A DNA stretch of 64,000 bases from Paenibacillus jilunlii (GTDB taxonomy: Bacteria > Bacillota > Bacilli > Paenibacillales > Paenibacillaceae). Below, piece after piece: positions 45,238 to 53,839 of the stretch (the stretch's first letter is position 1; each line of letters opens with the position of its first letter). A program made the translations under genes and the position numbers. Location of the stretch: positions 1 through 64,000 of the forward strand of contig NZ_FNGM01000029.1 of assembly GCF_900102965.1 (NCBI RefSeq), in the 5' to 3' direction. The notes below the pieces were generated by a model that was given only the letters and a program-made list of their open reading frames with translations, searched no databases and was not told the DNA's origin.

Positions 45238-46200
45238 TTACTTCCTGCCGTCCTTCACCGGCGCGCCGAAGTTCGGCGTACCGTCTTCATTCCACTCCAG
45301 CACCTGGGCACGGGTGTGGCGGTTCGGATCGTACAGCGGATCACCGGTAATTTCCTTGTAATTGCGGGCATGGTAGATCAGCACATCTTCTCCGTCTTCA
45401 TTGACTGTGAAGCTGTTGTGTCCCGGACCGAATTGTCCGTTTTCTTCACTCGTCTGGAATACTGGCTCAGGGTGCTTGCTCCAGGAAGCGGCATCCAGCA
45501 GATCGCTGTCCTCGTCTGCCGTCAGCAGCCCCATGCAGTAATTATGGTCGGTCGCACTGGCTGAGAAGCTCATGAAGATTTTGCCGTTCCGCTTAAGTAC
45601 CGCCGCACCTTCGTTGACGCTGAAGCCGATGGTTTCCCAGGGATGCTCCGGTCTGGCTATCATCGTCTGCGGGCCGGTCAAAGTCCAAGGGTTCTCCATC
45701 TCTGATATGTACAGGTTGGAGTTCCCCGGAATATCCGGGTCCTTCTGCGCCCATACATAATAGAGCACACCCTTGTGCTGGAATGCTGTCGCGTCGAGAG
45801 CAAATGACTCCCAGGCTGTTTTCACCTGGCCTTTTTCCACCCAGCGGCCCTCCAGCGGATTCGCCGATTCGTTCTCCAGCGCATACATGCGGTGATCGAA
45901 CAGCCCCTCCTTCGTCTCTGTTGTCCGGGCCGCCGCGAAGTAAATGTACCATTTCCCGTGGATATAATGGATTTCGGGCGCCCAGATATTGGCGCTGAGC
46001 GGTCCCGTCTCATATTTGCGCCAGGCGACGACAGGTTCGGCATCTCTCAACCCTTCAATAGTTCCGGCCCTGCGCACTTCGATCCGGTCATATTCGGGCA
46101 CCGAGGCTGTGAAGTAATAATAGCCATCCGTATGTTTATAGACCCAGGGGTCCGCACGCTGCTCCACAAGCGGATTGCTGTATTCTTTTTTCCTGCTCAT
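45238..46200 (-). CDS. GH43-family glycosidase, probable alpha-L-arabinofuranosidase
   Basis: A 320-residue five-bladed propeller. The catalytic residues fit the family: D17 in QRADPWVY (base), D136 in SFALDATAF (pKa modulator) and E197 in SVNEGAAVL (acid). GPGHNSFT and IYHARNY complete the core. No signal peptide, so it works in the cytoplasm on imported arabinosides. It follows the GH51 gene but is separated from it by a fold-back element. AGGAG precedes the ATG. Confidence 0.88.
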   Translation of the reverse strand: MSRKKEYSNPLVEQRADPWVYKHTDGYYYFTASVPEYDRIEVRRAGTIEGLRDAEPVVAWRKYETGPLSANIWAPEIHYIHGKWYIYFAAARTTETKEGLFDHRMYALENESANPLEGRWVEKGQVKTAWESFALDATAFQHKGVLYYVWAQKDPDIPGNSNLYISEMENPWTLTGPQTMIARPEHPWETIGFSVNEGAAVLKRNGKIFMSFSASATDHNYCMGLLTADEDSDLLDAASWSKHPEPVFQTSEENGQFGPGHNSFTVNEDGEDVLIYHARNYKEITGDPLYDPNRHTRAQVLEWNEDGTPNFGAPVKDGRK

Positions 46201-46219
46201 AATGGTTTCTCCTTTTATC

Positions 46220-46413
46220 TATATAAGATGAACTTGTCCCCAGATTTCTTGATTTGAACCGCCTTTAGCGGTTGAAATCCGGTGACTGATTATGCTGAAG
46301 ATAGCGAGCTTTCCTACGGAAAGCTTTTAGGCGGACGCTACCGCTCTGTAAGTATCCAAACTTCCCCTCCGCACTTCTTCCCTTTTATGAATTTTTCAAG
46401 TTCATCTTATATA
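46220..46413. mobile_element. Fold-back element (MITE-like or structured RNA), copy 2
   Basis: A 194-bp element with the perfect 16-bp inverted repeat TATATAAGATGAACTT / AAGTTCATCTTATATA. It shares internal stems with the copy at 21405: GATTTGAACCGC…GCGGTTGAAATC (46251-46279) and AGCTTTCC…GGAAAGCT (46307-46325), and the conserved GTAAGTATCCAAACTTCCCC. It lacks a 65-bp left inner part present in copy 1. It sits between the GH51 and GH43 genes of one operon. Confidence 0.85.
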
Positions 46414-46419
46414 TTTCTC

Positions 46420-47898
46420 TTATTCTAGGGTCAGGACAACTACGGATGCCGGAGGAAGCTGACAGTCCAGCACCCCGTTCTTCAATGAAGCCCCCCCGAA
46501 AGCGGCTGGAGCAACGGTTACCGGGGCCTCGAAGGTATTGTGGGCATTCAGATCGGAATGGGTCAGGATCTGCCCGGTCACTGTTCCAGCCGATGTTCCG
46601 GCAAGTTCCATACGGAGTCCGGCGCTGTCCTCGTGGCTAAGATTGCACAGGGAAATATATACCCTGCCGGCTTCATCCCGGGATGCAGATACGCTAAGCT
46701 GAGGAATAGACTCTCCGCCCATGCTGTACACCGGACTCTCCAAAGACACCTCAAGCAGTTCGTTATCCTGATGCACCTTATACATGTCAAAAACATGATA
46801 AGTAGGAGTAAGCAGCAGCTTGTCGCCTTCGGTTAAGATAAGCGCCTGCAATACGTTAACCATTTGCGCGATATTGGCCATTTGCACCCGCTTGCTGTGA
46901 TTCTGGAAAATATTCAGGTGAATCCCTGCCACCAATGCATCGCGCAGCGTATTCTGCTGATACAGGAAGCCCGGATTGGTGCCCGGCTCGCTGAGGAACC
47001 AGGTTCCCCATTCATCTATAATCAATCCTACCCGCTGCTCCGGATCATACTTGTCCATGATATTGGAATGACGGGTAATCAGCTCATCCATATGGAGGGA
47101 CTTCTTCATGGTTTCGAACCATTCGCCGTTGTCGAAGCCAAGTGCGAAACGCTTCTCTTCCCAGCTTCCTGGGATCGTATAGGAGTGCAGGCTCAGACCA
47201 TCCATGAACTGTCCGGCTTCCCGCATCAGCACTTCCGTCCAGTTGTAGTCATCCACATTGGCGCCTCCGGCGATTTTGTAGAGCTTGTTGTCCCCGTAAT
47301 TGCGCGCATAGGTCTGATAGCGGCGGTACAGGTCCGCATAATATTCCGGACGCATGTTGCCTCCGCAGCCCCAGTTCTCATTTCCCACGCCAAAATATTT
47401 CAGCAACCAAGGCTGCTCGCGCCCATTCCCGGCCCGCAGTCCGGCCATTGGAGACTCACCGTCAAAGGTCATGTATTCCACCCATTCGGACATTTCCTGC
47501 ACCGTACCGCTGCCTACATTGCCGCAGATGTACGGCTCACACTCAAGCAGCTCGCAGAGCCGGAAAAACTCATGCGTGCCAAAGTGGTTGTTCTCCACTA
47601 CGCCGCCCCAGTGGGTGTTGATCATCCGCTTGCGGGTTTCAGGCTTACCGATGCCGTCCTTCCAGTGATATTCATCGGCGAAGCAGCCGCCCGGCCAGCG
47701 CAGCACGGGAATATTCAGTCTCTTCAGCGCGGTAATCACGTCATTGCGTATACCGTCCGTATTCGGGATCGGCGAATCTTCTCCCACCCAGATACCTTCA
47801 TAGATACATCTGCCGAGATGCTCGGCAAAGTGCCCGTAAATATTTTTATTAATTTTACTCTTTGGCATATCCGACAGGATTCTAGCTTTTGTAGTCAT
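46420..47898 (-). CDS. abfA: GH51 alpha-L-arabinofuranosidase
   Basis: A 492-residue cytoplasmic enzyme that removes terminal arabinofuranose from arabinan or arabinoxylan oligomers. NKNIYGHFAEHLGRCIYEG and RWPGGCFADEYHW are the family N-terminal blocks, E174 in GVGNENWG is the acid/base and E296 in IIDEWGTW the nucleophile. The C-terminal 130 residues form the usual beta-jellyroll. It follows the two permease genes of the same operon. Length and motifs are typical of AbfA proteins. Confidence 0.95.
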   Translation of the reverse strand: MTTKARILSDMPKSKINKNIYGHFAEHLGRCIYEGIWVGEDSPIPNTDGIRNDVITALKRLNIPVLRWPGGCFADEYHWKDGIGKPETRKRMINTHWGGVVENNHFGTHEFFRLCELLECEPYICGNVGSGTVQEMSEWVEYMTFDGESPMAGLRAGNGREQPWLLKYFGVGNENWGCGGNMRPEYYADLYRRYQTYARNYGDNKLYKIAGGANVDDYNWTEVLMREAGQFMDGLSLHSYTIPGSWEEKRFALGFDNGEWFETMKKSLHMDELITRHSNIMDKYDPEQRVGLIIDEWGTWFLSEPGTNPGFLYQQNTLRDALVAGIHLNIFQNHSKRVQMANIAQMVNVLQALILTEGDKLLLTPTYHVFDMYKVHQDNELLEVSLESPVYSMGGESIPQLSVSASRDEAGRVYISLCNLSHEDSAGLRMELAGTSAGTVTGQILTHSDLNAHNTFEAPVTVAPAAFGGASLKNGVLDCQLPPASVVVLTLE

Positions 47899-47929
47899 CG
47901 TTTCTCTCTCCTTGGCTGTCTCTATTTTT

Positions 47930-48844
47930 TTAACCCTTAATGCCTGAATTCAGATTGATGGATTGGACAAAGTATTTCTGCGCGAACAGGAACAACAGCA
48001 GGGTTGGAATAATCGCCAGAACCGCTGAACCCATCAGCTGACCAATCATGCGGTAATTTCCATAGATATCTTGAAGAAGCAATAACCCTGCTGTAACCGG
48101 CATTTTGTCCACATCCGTAAACACGATTACAGGCCAGAGGAAGTCATTCCATGATCCGGTGAAGGAAAATAAGGCGCATACAATCAACACCGGCTTGATG
48201 AGCGGCAAAATAATCGAGAAATAAATCCGGAAATGCCCCGCACCGTCCACGTGAGCCGATTCATCCAGGTCCTTCGGAATTCCGTTCATAAACTGCCGGA
48301 CCAGAAAGATATTGCCCATACCCGCCAGTCCCGGGATAATCATGGCCCAGGAGGTGTTGACCCAGCCCAATGCGTCAATAATTTTGTATGAGGGAATCAG
48401 ATTCACTACGCCAGGAAAAAATGAGATGCCGAGCAACGTGAAAAAGAGCGTATCCCTGCCTTTAAATTTCATCCGCGAGTAGCCATAGCCGGTAATGGAG
48501 ATGACCACAACCACCAAAAGGGTGTGCATGGTCGCAATAAACAATGAGTTCATCAGCCACCGCAGAATAGGGGCGGTTGAGGTATTCTCCAAAATCGAGA
48601 CATAGTTGTCAAAAATCCATTCCTTGGGGAACAACCTGAACCCGGAGGAGACCACTTCTGACTGTGACCGGAAGGAAGTCGTGATGCCAAAAACCACCGG
48701 AATAATCCAAATGATACAAAGCACGATCAAAAACAGATAAGAGATATATTTTGAGATGCTGATTCCCGGGCTTTTTCTTTTTACTGTGTCCTGCTCTTTG
48801 ATGCGGGGACGTTTATCGTATTGCTGCGCCACCTGATTGGACAT
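47930..48844 (-). CDS. Arabinoside ABC importer permease (MalG/AraQ type)
   Basis: A 304-residue CUT1 permease with a charged N-terminal tail (about 30 residues), then six hydrophobic segments and the EAA loop DLDESAHVDGAGHFRIYFS (about 197-215). It ends in FAQKYFVQSINLNSGIKG, close to AraQ. It joins the preceding permease and solute-binding protein genes. As with the other importer here, no ATPase gene is present. Confidence 0.92.
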   Translation of the reverse strand: MSNQVAQQYDKRPRIKEQDTVKRKSPGISISKYISYLFLIVLCIIWIIPVVFGITTSFRSQSEVVSSGFRLFPKEWIFDNYVSILENTSTAPILRWLMNSLFIATMHTLLVVVVISITGYGYSRMKFKGRDTLFFTLLGISFFPGVVNLIPSYKIIDALGWVNTSWAMIIPGLAGMGNIFLVRQFMNGIPKDLDESAHVDGAGHFRIYFSIILPLIKPVLIVCALFSFTGSWNDFLWPVIVFTDVDKMPVTAGLLLLQDIYGNYRMIGQLMGSAVLAIIPTLLLFLFAQKYFVQSINLNSGIKG

Positions 48845-48895
48845 ACGGGTACACCTGCCTTTTCAATTTCCATTGCTGGTTCCTTGTTATCGAAG

Positions 48896-49780
48896 TTAAG
48901 CCGCATTCCGGTTCATGACATAATATTGCAGAGCCGAGATGACCAGTATGACCAGTCCTAGCAATACAGCCATAGCGGACGCCATACCCGCAATGGACTC
49001 TCCATTGCCGAACGCCAGCTGGCGGATATACATCATAAGCACATGCGTACTCTGGCGCGGTCCCCCGTCTGTCATCATCAGCGGCTGACCGAATACATTG
49101 AAGGCCCCTGCCGTGGTCATGACAAAGGTGTAAATCAGCGGGAAGCGGATGGAGGGCAGCGTAATGCTCGTAAATCTGCGTATCGTTCCGGCTCCGTCCA
49201 TCTCTGCCGATTCATACAAATCCTGCGATACGCCGCTTATGGAGGCACGGTAAATAATCATGTTGCCGCCGACTCCCCCCCAGATCGTGATGATAATAAT
49301 GAGTATCCAGGCATACGGCTGGTTAGCCGGCCAGGAAACATCCGATCCAAAAACATTGCCGGCCATTCCAAGCTGCTTATTGAACAGCAGCAGCCAGATC
49401 AGTGCTCCCGCAGATATGGAAATCAGGCCCGGAACGTAAATAATGGACTGGATCAAGCTTTTCCCTTTGACTTTTTTGTGTTCAAGTGCTACAGCAACAA
49501 GCAGCGGAATCACGATTAACAGCGGGACACTGAGCAGAACAAAAATAAATGTATTCTTAAGCCCGTTGTTGAATTGCGTGTGGAAGGTGGAGCCGCTGTC
49601 AAAAAGAATGGTTTTATAGTTGTCGAGGCCCACCCAGACCGGCTCGTTCATCAAATTCCATTTGGTGAAGGAAGCATATATTCCGTAAAAGGTTGGCAGC
49701 AGGATAAAAACGGCAAATAAGATGACATGTGGACCTACAAAGAAAGCAGGCGCGAGATTCAGTTTCTTTTTCATAGGCAT
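48896..49780 (-). CDS. Arabinoside ABC importer permease (MalF/AraP type)
   Basis: The start at 49780 is preferred because AAAGGAG lies 7 bp upstream; a longer frame to 49837 lacks a ribosome site. The 294-residue protein has six hydrophobic segments and the EAA loop DLYESAEMDGAGTIRRFTS. LNLAPAFFVGPHVILFAVF is the first helix. It pairs with the permease at 47930. Confidence 0.9.
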   Translation of the reverse strand: MPMKKKLNLAPAFFVGPHVILFAVFILLPTFYGIYASFTKWNLMNEPVWVGLDNYKTILFDSGSTFHTQFNNGLKNTFIFVLLSVPLLIVIPLLVAVALEHKKVKGKSLIQSIIYVPGLISISAGALIWLLLFNKQLGMAGNVFGSDVSWPANQPYAWILIIIITIWGGVGGNMIIYRASISGVSQDLYESAEMDGAGTIRRFTSITLPSIRFPLIYTFVMTTAGAFNVFGQPLMMTDGGPRQSTHVLMMYIRQLAFGNGESIAGMASAMAVLLGLVILVISALQYYVMNRNAA

Positions 49781-49854
49781 TCTTTTCTCCTTTGGCATGA
49801 AGCAATGTTCCGGAAGGCGGTCCATTGCCCCATGCAATCATTTCCGCTTTTCGT

Positions 49855-51099
49855 TTACTTCGCTGCTCCGCCCGTTCCTTCGGCGATTTTATCCTCCACA
49901 AATTTTTGCATTGTCTGGAGGGTTTCATCAATATCCACATTGCCGCGCACAATATCCCCGCAATACGTATCTACGGCTTCCGCAATATACGGATAATATT
50001 CATAAGTGTAAATGTAAAGGGATTCAATTTCTTTTTCACTGGAGGTGAAGAAGGATTGGATATAATTTTTGAAATCAGGACTTTCATTGACTTGCTTACT
50101 GGCTACGATCTGTCCCGCTTTAGCCCACTCGATTGAATTCTCGCGGATGAACTCCAGGAAATTACCGATGCCCGCAACCTTTTCTTCGGATCTGTCTTTA
50201 TTCTTCATCATCGAGAACAGGTGGGAGGACGATCTGTTGGTGAACTTATCTGCAGTGGGCGAATATACATTGGTTACCCCGAAATTCAAACCTTCCACCC
50301 CGGCATGTGCCGTAGAACTCCAGGTGCCGTCCGTCGAGAACAATACGTTCCCGGATTGGAACATCAGGTATCCGTCTTCGCCAAACGGCGTCATCAACCC
50401 GGCATCGTTGATCTTTTTCACATTCTCAAAGGCCTGCTTCATCACCGGGGTATTTACGGCAGGCTTGCCATTCTCCTGAATATCTCCGCCGAGGTCCTGA
50501 ATCTGTGCAAGAATGACCCAGCCCAGCAGCGCATCATTAACGACATAATCTCCTTCATCCAGCTTTCCTTGCAGAGAGAGCATTTCATCAATCGTCACCA
50601 CATTATCGTCGAGGAAAGATTCCGCATGGTATTTCTTAAGCAAATCCTTATTGTAATACATAACATTACTGTGGATATCAAGAGGTACTGTATATTGAGT
50701 GCCGTCAATCGTGCCTGTTGACCAGGCTTGCGGCAGATAATTCTCCTGTTTGATCTCAGGCTGGGCGGTTGTTACTGCTGTCATCGGCTCAAGCACCCCC
50801 TGCTTGACATAGCCGGGAACACGGTCAGCATGAATAATAGTCAAGTCCGGAACACCTTTGCCCGAGTTAAGCACTGTGGATAGCTTGGTGTACATATCAG
50901 AGGTGATTACATGCTTTACTTTAATTTCCGGGTTAGTGGCATTGTAATCCTTAACAAGCTGATCCATATAGGCACCGTCATCACCGGTTAGCGGAGTCCA
51001 GAATGTAATCGTCTTGGAGTTGTCTTCCCCGCATCCCGCTAACAACGTTGATAACATTAGAACAAGTACTAATACTGAAAACCCCCATTTTTTCTTCAC
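49855..51099 (-). CDS. Arabinoside ABC importer solute-binding lipoprotein
   Basis: A 414-residue binding protein with lipobox LLAGC (Cys at about 23), then ITFWTPLTGDDGAYMDQLV, the usual opening of family 1 sugar-binding proteins. AGGAGGAG precedes the start. It is first in the operon with two permeases, GH51 and GH43. Binding of arabino-oligosaccharides is inferred from those enzymes. Confidence 0.92.
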   Translation of the reverse strand: MKKKWGFSVLVLVLMLSTLLAGCGEDNSKTITFWTPLTGDDGAYMDQLVKDYNATNPEIKVKHVITSDMYTKLSTVLNSGKGVPDLTIIHADRVPGYVKQGVLEPMTAVTTAQPEIKQENYLPQAWSTGTIDGTQYTVPLDIHSNVMYYNKDLLKKYHAESFLDDNVVTIDEMLSLQGKLDEGDYVVNDALLGWVILAQIQDLGGDIQENGKPAVNTPVMKQAFENVKKINDAGLMTPFGEDGYLMFQSGNVLFSTDGTWSSTAHAGVEGLNFGVTNVYSPTADKFTNRSSSHLFSMMKNKDRSEEKVAGIGNFLEFIRENSIEWAKAGQIVASKQVNESPDFKNYIQSFFTSSEKEIESLYIYTYEYYPYIAEAVDTYCGDIVRGNVDIDETLQTMQKFVEDKIAEGTGGAAK

Positions 51100-51524
51100 A
51101 CTTTCTCCTCCTAATGAAATAGTTTTAGTGAATCATCTACAAAAATGTTTTTGTAAACAATTAACTCAGACGTCTTCTTTCACACATTCATGAAATAATT
51201 AAAAAACATTTGAATGTATTCGCTTACAGGTATAAAATAACATACAAAAGACACCTTGTAAACAATAAAATCTAAATCTATTTATATATATACAAAGCAA
51301 AACGAGAATAAAGCATATTCAAAAAAATAAACCGCTATTTCCATGTAAATACACTCATTTATATTTATAATATTATGAATTAAATACTCATTTTCGTTTG
51401 GAATATAATTAATTTTTAAATTATCAGACAAATAAATAGAGAATACTTTCCTTTTGGACCCGATTAGTTTATAATTTTATAAAATAGTTTTGATAATGAC
51501 GTTAGCGGAAGAAGGTACTTGACC
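51100..51524. promoter_or_regulatory. AT-rich divergent regulatory region of the arabinoside locus
   Basis: A 425-bp very AT-rich gap between the divergent operon and regulator genes. TTGTAAACAAT occurs at 51151 and 51256, 105 bp apart, in the same orientation; these are candidate regulator sites. On the minus strand a possible promoter is TTGTTT with a 17-bp spacer and GATGAT near 51133-51161. No gene is seen. Confidence 0.5.
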
Positions 51525-52478
51525 ATGATTTATATTAAAGATCTAATGAGCGGGATTGATATCTTCAAGGCACTCAGCTCGGAGATCCGGATTCAAATTC
51601 TGGAGCTGCTCGCCACCAATCAGGCTCTCAATCTCAATGAAATTGCCAAGAAGCTGAATCTCAGCAATGGAGCCATTACTATGCACATCAAGAAGCTGGA
51701 GGAAAGCGGCCTGATCGAGATTAATACTTCCGTAGGGAAGCATGGCATCCAGAAGGTGTGCTATTTGAATAAGGATAAGCTAATGGTGGATCTGCGGAGC
51801 AAGGAGACAGACAATCTCTATGAGGTCGAAATCCAGGTCGGACATTACAGCAACTACCACGCCGTGCCGACTTGCGGACTGGCTACTAAGGACAGTATCA
51901 TTGGCGACTTTGATGAACCGCGCTATTTCGCCGATCCCCAGCGGATTGATTCCGAGATTATCTGGATGGCTGAAGGATTCCTGGAATACCGCATCCCTAA
52001 TTATCTCAAAGCTAACCAGTCCTTCCGGGAGATTCAATTCTCCATGGAGATCGGCTCCGAAGCACCAGGCTTCAACGATAATTATCCTTCCGACCTGTAT
52101 TTCTATGTAAACGGGATCGAAATTGGTTTCTGGACGAGTCCAGGAGACTTCGGCGATGCCCGGGGCACTTTCAATCCTGACTGGTGGCCTCCTCACCTTA
52201 ACCAGTATGGAATGCTGAAGCTGATCCGGATCAATAATGAGGGAAGCTTCATTGACGGCTGCCGCATCTCGGATATTACCCTTGACGATATCAAGCTGGA
52301 TTACAAAAGCGAGCTGACCTTCCGTATTGCCGTCACCGACAAGCCGGCCAACAAACGCGGACTGACCATTTACGGCAAGCATTTCGGCAATTACAGCCAG
52401 GACCTGCTGGCCCGTGTGCTCTACGATGTTCACGAGGTCGAAGAAGTCGCCGGCCCCACTCTAACCCGCGCGGAATAG
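51525..52478 (+). CDS. ArsR-like regulator with a large C-terminal sensor domain
   Basis: The start ATG at 51525 lies 9 bp after GAAGAAGG; a TTG two codons earlier is too close. The 317-residue protein has an ArsR-type winged helix (about 8-80; FKALSSEIRIQILELL, LNEIAKKLNLSNGAITMHIKKLEESGLI). The remaining 230 residues are beta-rich (YFYVNGIEIGFWTSPGDFGD, WWPPHLNQYGMLKLIRIN) and probably bind a ligand. It is divergent from the arabinoside operon and is its likely regulator. Classic ArsR metal-site cysteines are absent. Confidence 0.83.
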   Translation: MIYIKDLMSGIDIFKALSSEIRIQILELLATNQALNLNEIAKKLNLSNGAITMHIKKLEESGLIEINTSVGKHGIQKVCYLNKDKLMVDLRSKETDNLYEVEIQVGHYSNYHAVPTCGLATKDSIIGDFDEPRYFADPQRIDSEIIWMAEGFLEYRIPNYLKANQSFREIQFSMEIGSEAPGFNDNYPSDLYFYVNGIEIGFWTSPGDFGDARGTFNPDWWPPHLNQYGMLKLIRINNEGSFIDGCRISDITLDDIKLDYKSELTFRIAVTDKPANKRGLTIYGKHFGNYSQDLLARVLYDVHEVEEVAGPTLTRAE

Positions 52479-52487
52479 CCGCGCACT

Positions 52488-52537
52488 GCAAAGACCATGT
52501 GCAAGGCAAGCTGCCGGCACATGGTCTTTGCGCTTTT
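52488..52537 (+). terminator. Terminator of the ArsR-like gene
   Basis: GCAAAGACCATGTGC pairs perfectly with GCACATGGTCTTTGC across 14 bases and is followed by GCTTTT. Confidence 0.9.
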
Positions 52538-52624
52538 ATGGAAGTCATCTCCGCAGTATAAAGTTTCGCTCCTTAACCCACACTAAACATGTCTTTCAAA
52601 CCAGCGTAAGAGGGAGTGTTTCGA

Positions 52625-52783
52625 ATGCGTGAAGGTATGATTCCCACCGTTCTTGGAACTGTAGTCACCGCTTCAAGCGCAGCTTTTTTAGGCAGCCGGT
52701 ATAAGATGGCCGCTACAGGTATTCTTGGATTTGGCCTCGCCCACATCGTGCTGGGAGCCATTGATCTGTTCGAGCACCGCTGA
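52625..52783 (+). CDS. 52-residue hydrophobic small protein
   Basis: ATG at 52625 has AGAGGGAG about 9 bp upstream. The product (MREGMIPTVLGTVVTASSAA … HIVLGAIDLFEHR) has two Gly/Ala-rich hydrophobic stretches (about 5-22 and 29-46) with a basic turn SRYKM, suggesting a small membrane hairpin. A terminator follows within 20 bp, which supports a genuine gene. The family is not recognised. Confidence 0.68.
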   Translation: MREGMIPTVLGTVVTASSAAFLGSRYKMAATGILGFGLAHIVLGAIDLFEHR

Positions 52784-52799
52784 AAAAGGTTGAAAGATG

Positions 52800-52818
52800 C
52801 CGGCCCATACTGGGCCGG
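52800..52818 (+). terminator. Terminator of the 52-residue protein gene
   Basis: CCGGCCC-ATACT-GGGCCGG followed by TTCTTATTGTT. Confidence 0.75.
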
Positions 52819-52887
52819 TTCTTATTGTTAACAGAGCTGCATTCACAGATTTTGCAACGTAGTTTCCCGGTTGCCTCTACAACAAAA

Positions 52888-52915
52888 AGGCCCTCCCTAG
52901 GCGGGTAGGACCTTA
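52888..52915 (-). terminator. Terminator of the yqe gene cluster
   Basis: On the minus strand AAGGTCCTACCC pairs imperfectly with GGGAGGGCCTT and is followed by TTTTG, just after the methyltransferase stop codon. Confidence 0.65.
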
Positions 52916-52926
52916 TCAGCTATTGT

Positions 52927-53697
52927 TTATTTCACCGCTACATAGAACAGCCGTCCGGCACTGTCGTCGGCCTCCACCCACTCGAAATCGGCGTAGACCT
53001 TCACCTCGCTGAAACCCGCCTTCCGCAGCTCTTCTGTCATCCATTCGGGGTCGTAGGCCCGCTGGATGTGCGTCTCTTCAAAACGGCGGTATAGGCCGCT
53101 CCCTCCCTCTTCACGGGCGAAGATAGACAGATGATGCTCAATCTCCCGGCGCGGAACATCCATTTCACAGGTCCAGATATATGATACCGCAGGCTCGTCC
53201 AGCACAAACGGCTGCTCTTCCTCATAACGGATGAGTGTATTCGGATGATGCACATCGAACAGGAAGGTGCCTCCGGTCTTAAGACCGGCATAGGTACATT
53301 CAAATACGGAGCGGATATCCTGCTCTTCCAGCACATAATTCAGGCAATCGCAAAAGGAGATGACCGAATCGACCGGTTCCGGCAGCTCCCATTCCTTCAT
53401 GTTCTGGCGAACCCACCGCACACTGCCCTCGCGCAGAAAACGCCGCCCCTGCGGATGGCGTTCCATCTTCATCTGTGCCACAGAGAGCATATCCGATGAG
53501 AGGTCAATCCCGGTCATGTGGTAGCCGGAGGCCGCGAGCGGAATGGTGATGCTTCCGGTTCCGCATCCCAGCTCAGCAACCGTCAGGGGCTTGCCGTATT
53601 TGCTCCATGCCGTCTCCGCAAAGGCCAGCCAATCCGGATACGGCATATCCGCCATCAGCTCATCGTACACATATGCAAATTTCCCATAGGAAGACAC
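52927..53697 (-). CDS. YqeM-like SAM-dependent methyltransferase
   Basis: The start is uncertain. The frame is open to an ATG at 53817, but its first 40 residues are encoded by a repeat-like hairpin and are unlike any methyltransferase. The family usually begins close to the YDELM motif, so I place the start at the GTG at 53697 (256 residues, weak ribosome site). VAELGCGTGSITIPLAASGY is the SAM-binding motif I, IDLSSDML motif II and DSVISFCDCLNYVLE motif IV. It ends the yqe cluster, where Bacillus has yqeM. The substrate is unknown. Confidence 0.82.
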   Translation of the reverse strand: MSSYGKFAYVYDELMADMPYPDWLAFAETAWSKYGKPLTVAELGCGTGSITIPLAASGYHMTGIDLSSDMLSVAQMKMERHPQGRRFLREGSVRWVRQNMKEWELPEPVDSVISFCDCLNYVLEEQDIRSVFECTYAGLKTGGTFLFDVHHPNTLIRYEEEQPFVLDEPAVSYIWTCEMDVPRREIEHHLSIFAREEGGSGLYRRFEETHIQRAYDPEWMTEELRKAGFSEVKVYADFEWVEADDSAGRLFYVAVK

Positions 53698-53723
53698 TGG
53701 CTTACACCGGCTTTCTGTAAATC

Positions 53724-53790
53724 GTGATCGTGACTGCAGAGAAGGTTGGGGCTTCCGGCTGCTTACGCTCCTTAAGTGTCCCAACTTCTC
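53724..53790. repeat. Hairpin related to the fold-back elements
   Basis: GGTTGGGGCTTCCGGCTGCT and TTAAGTGTCCCAACTTCTCC form a stem and resemble inner parts of the element at 21405 (GTTTGGACTTCCGGCCGCTG and GTAAGTATCCAAACTTCCCC). It lies between the methyltransferase and cvfB genes and makes an apparent N-terminal extension of the former. Confidence 0.55.
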
Positions 53791-53839
53791 CCCCGCCACC
53801 TTATTTCGGACAGGCAACAGGCCAGCAGCTTACGGCCCG

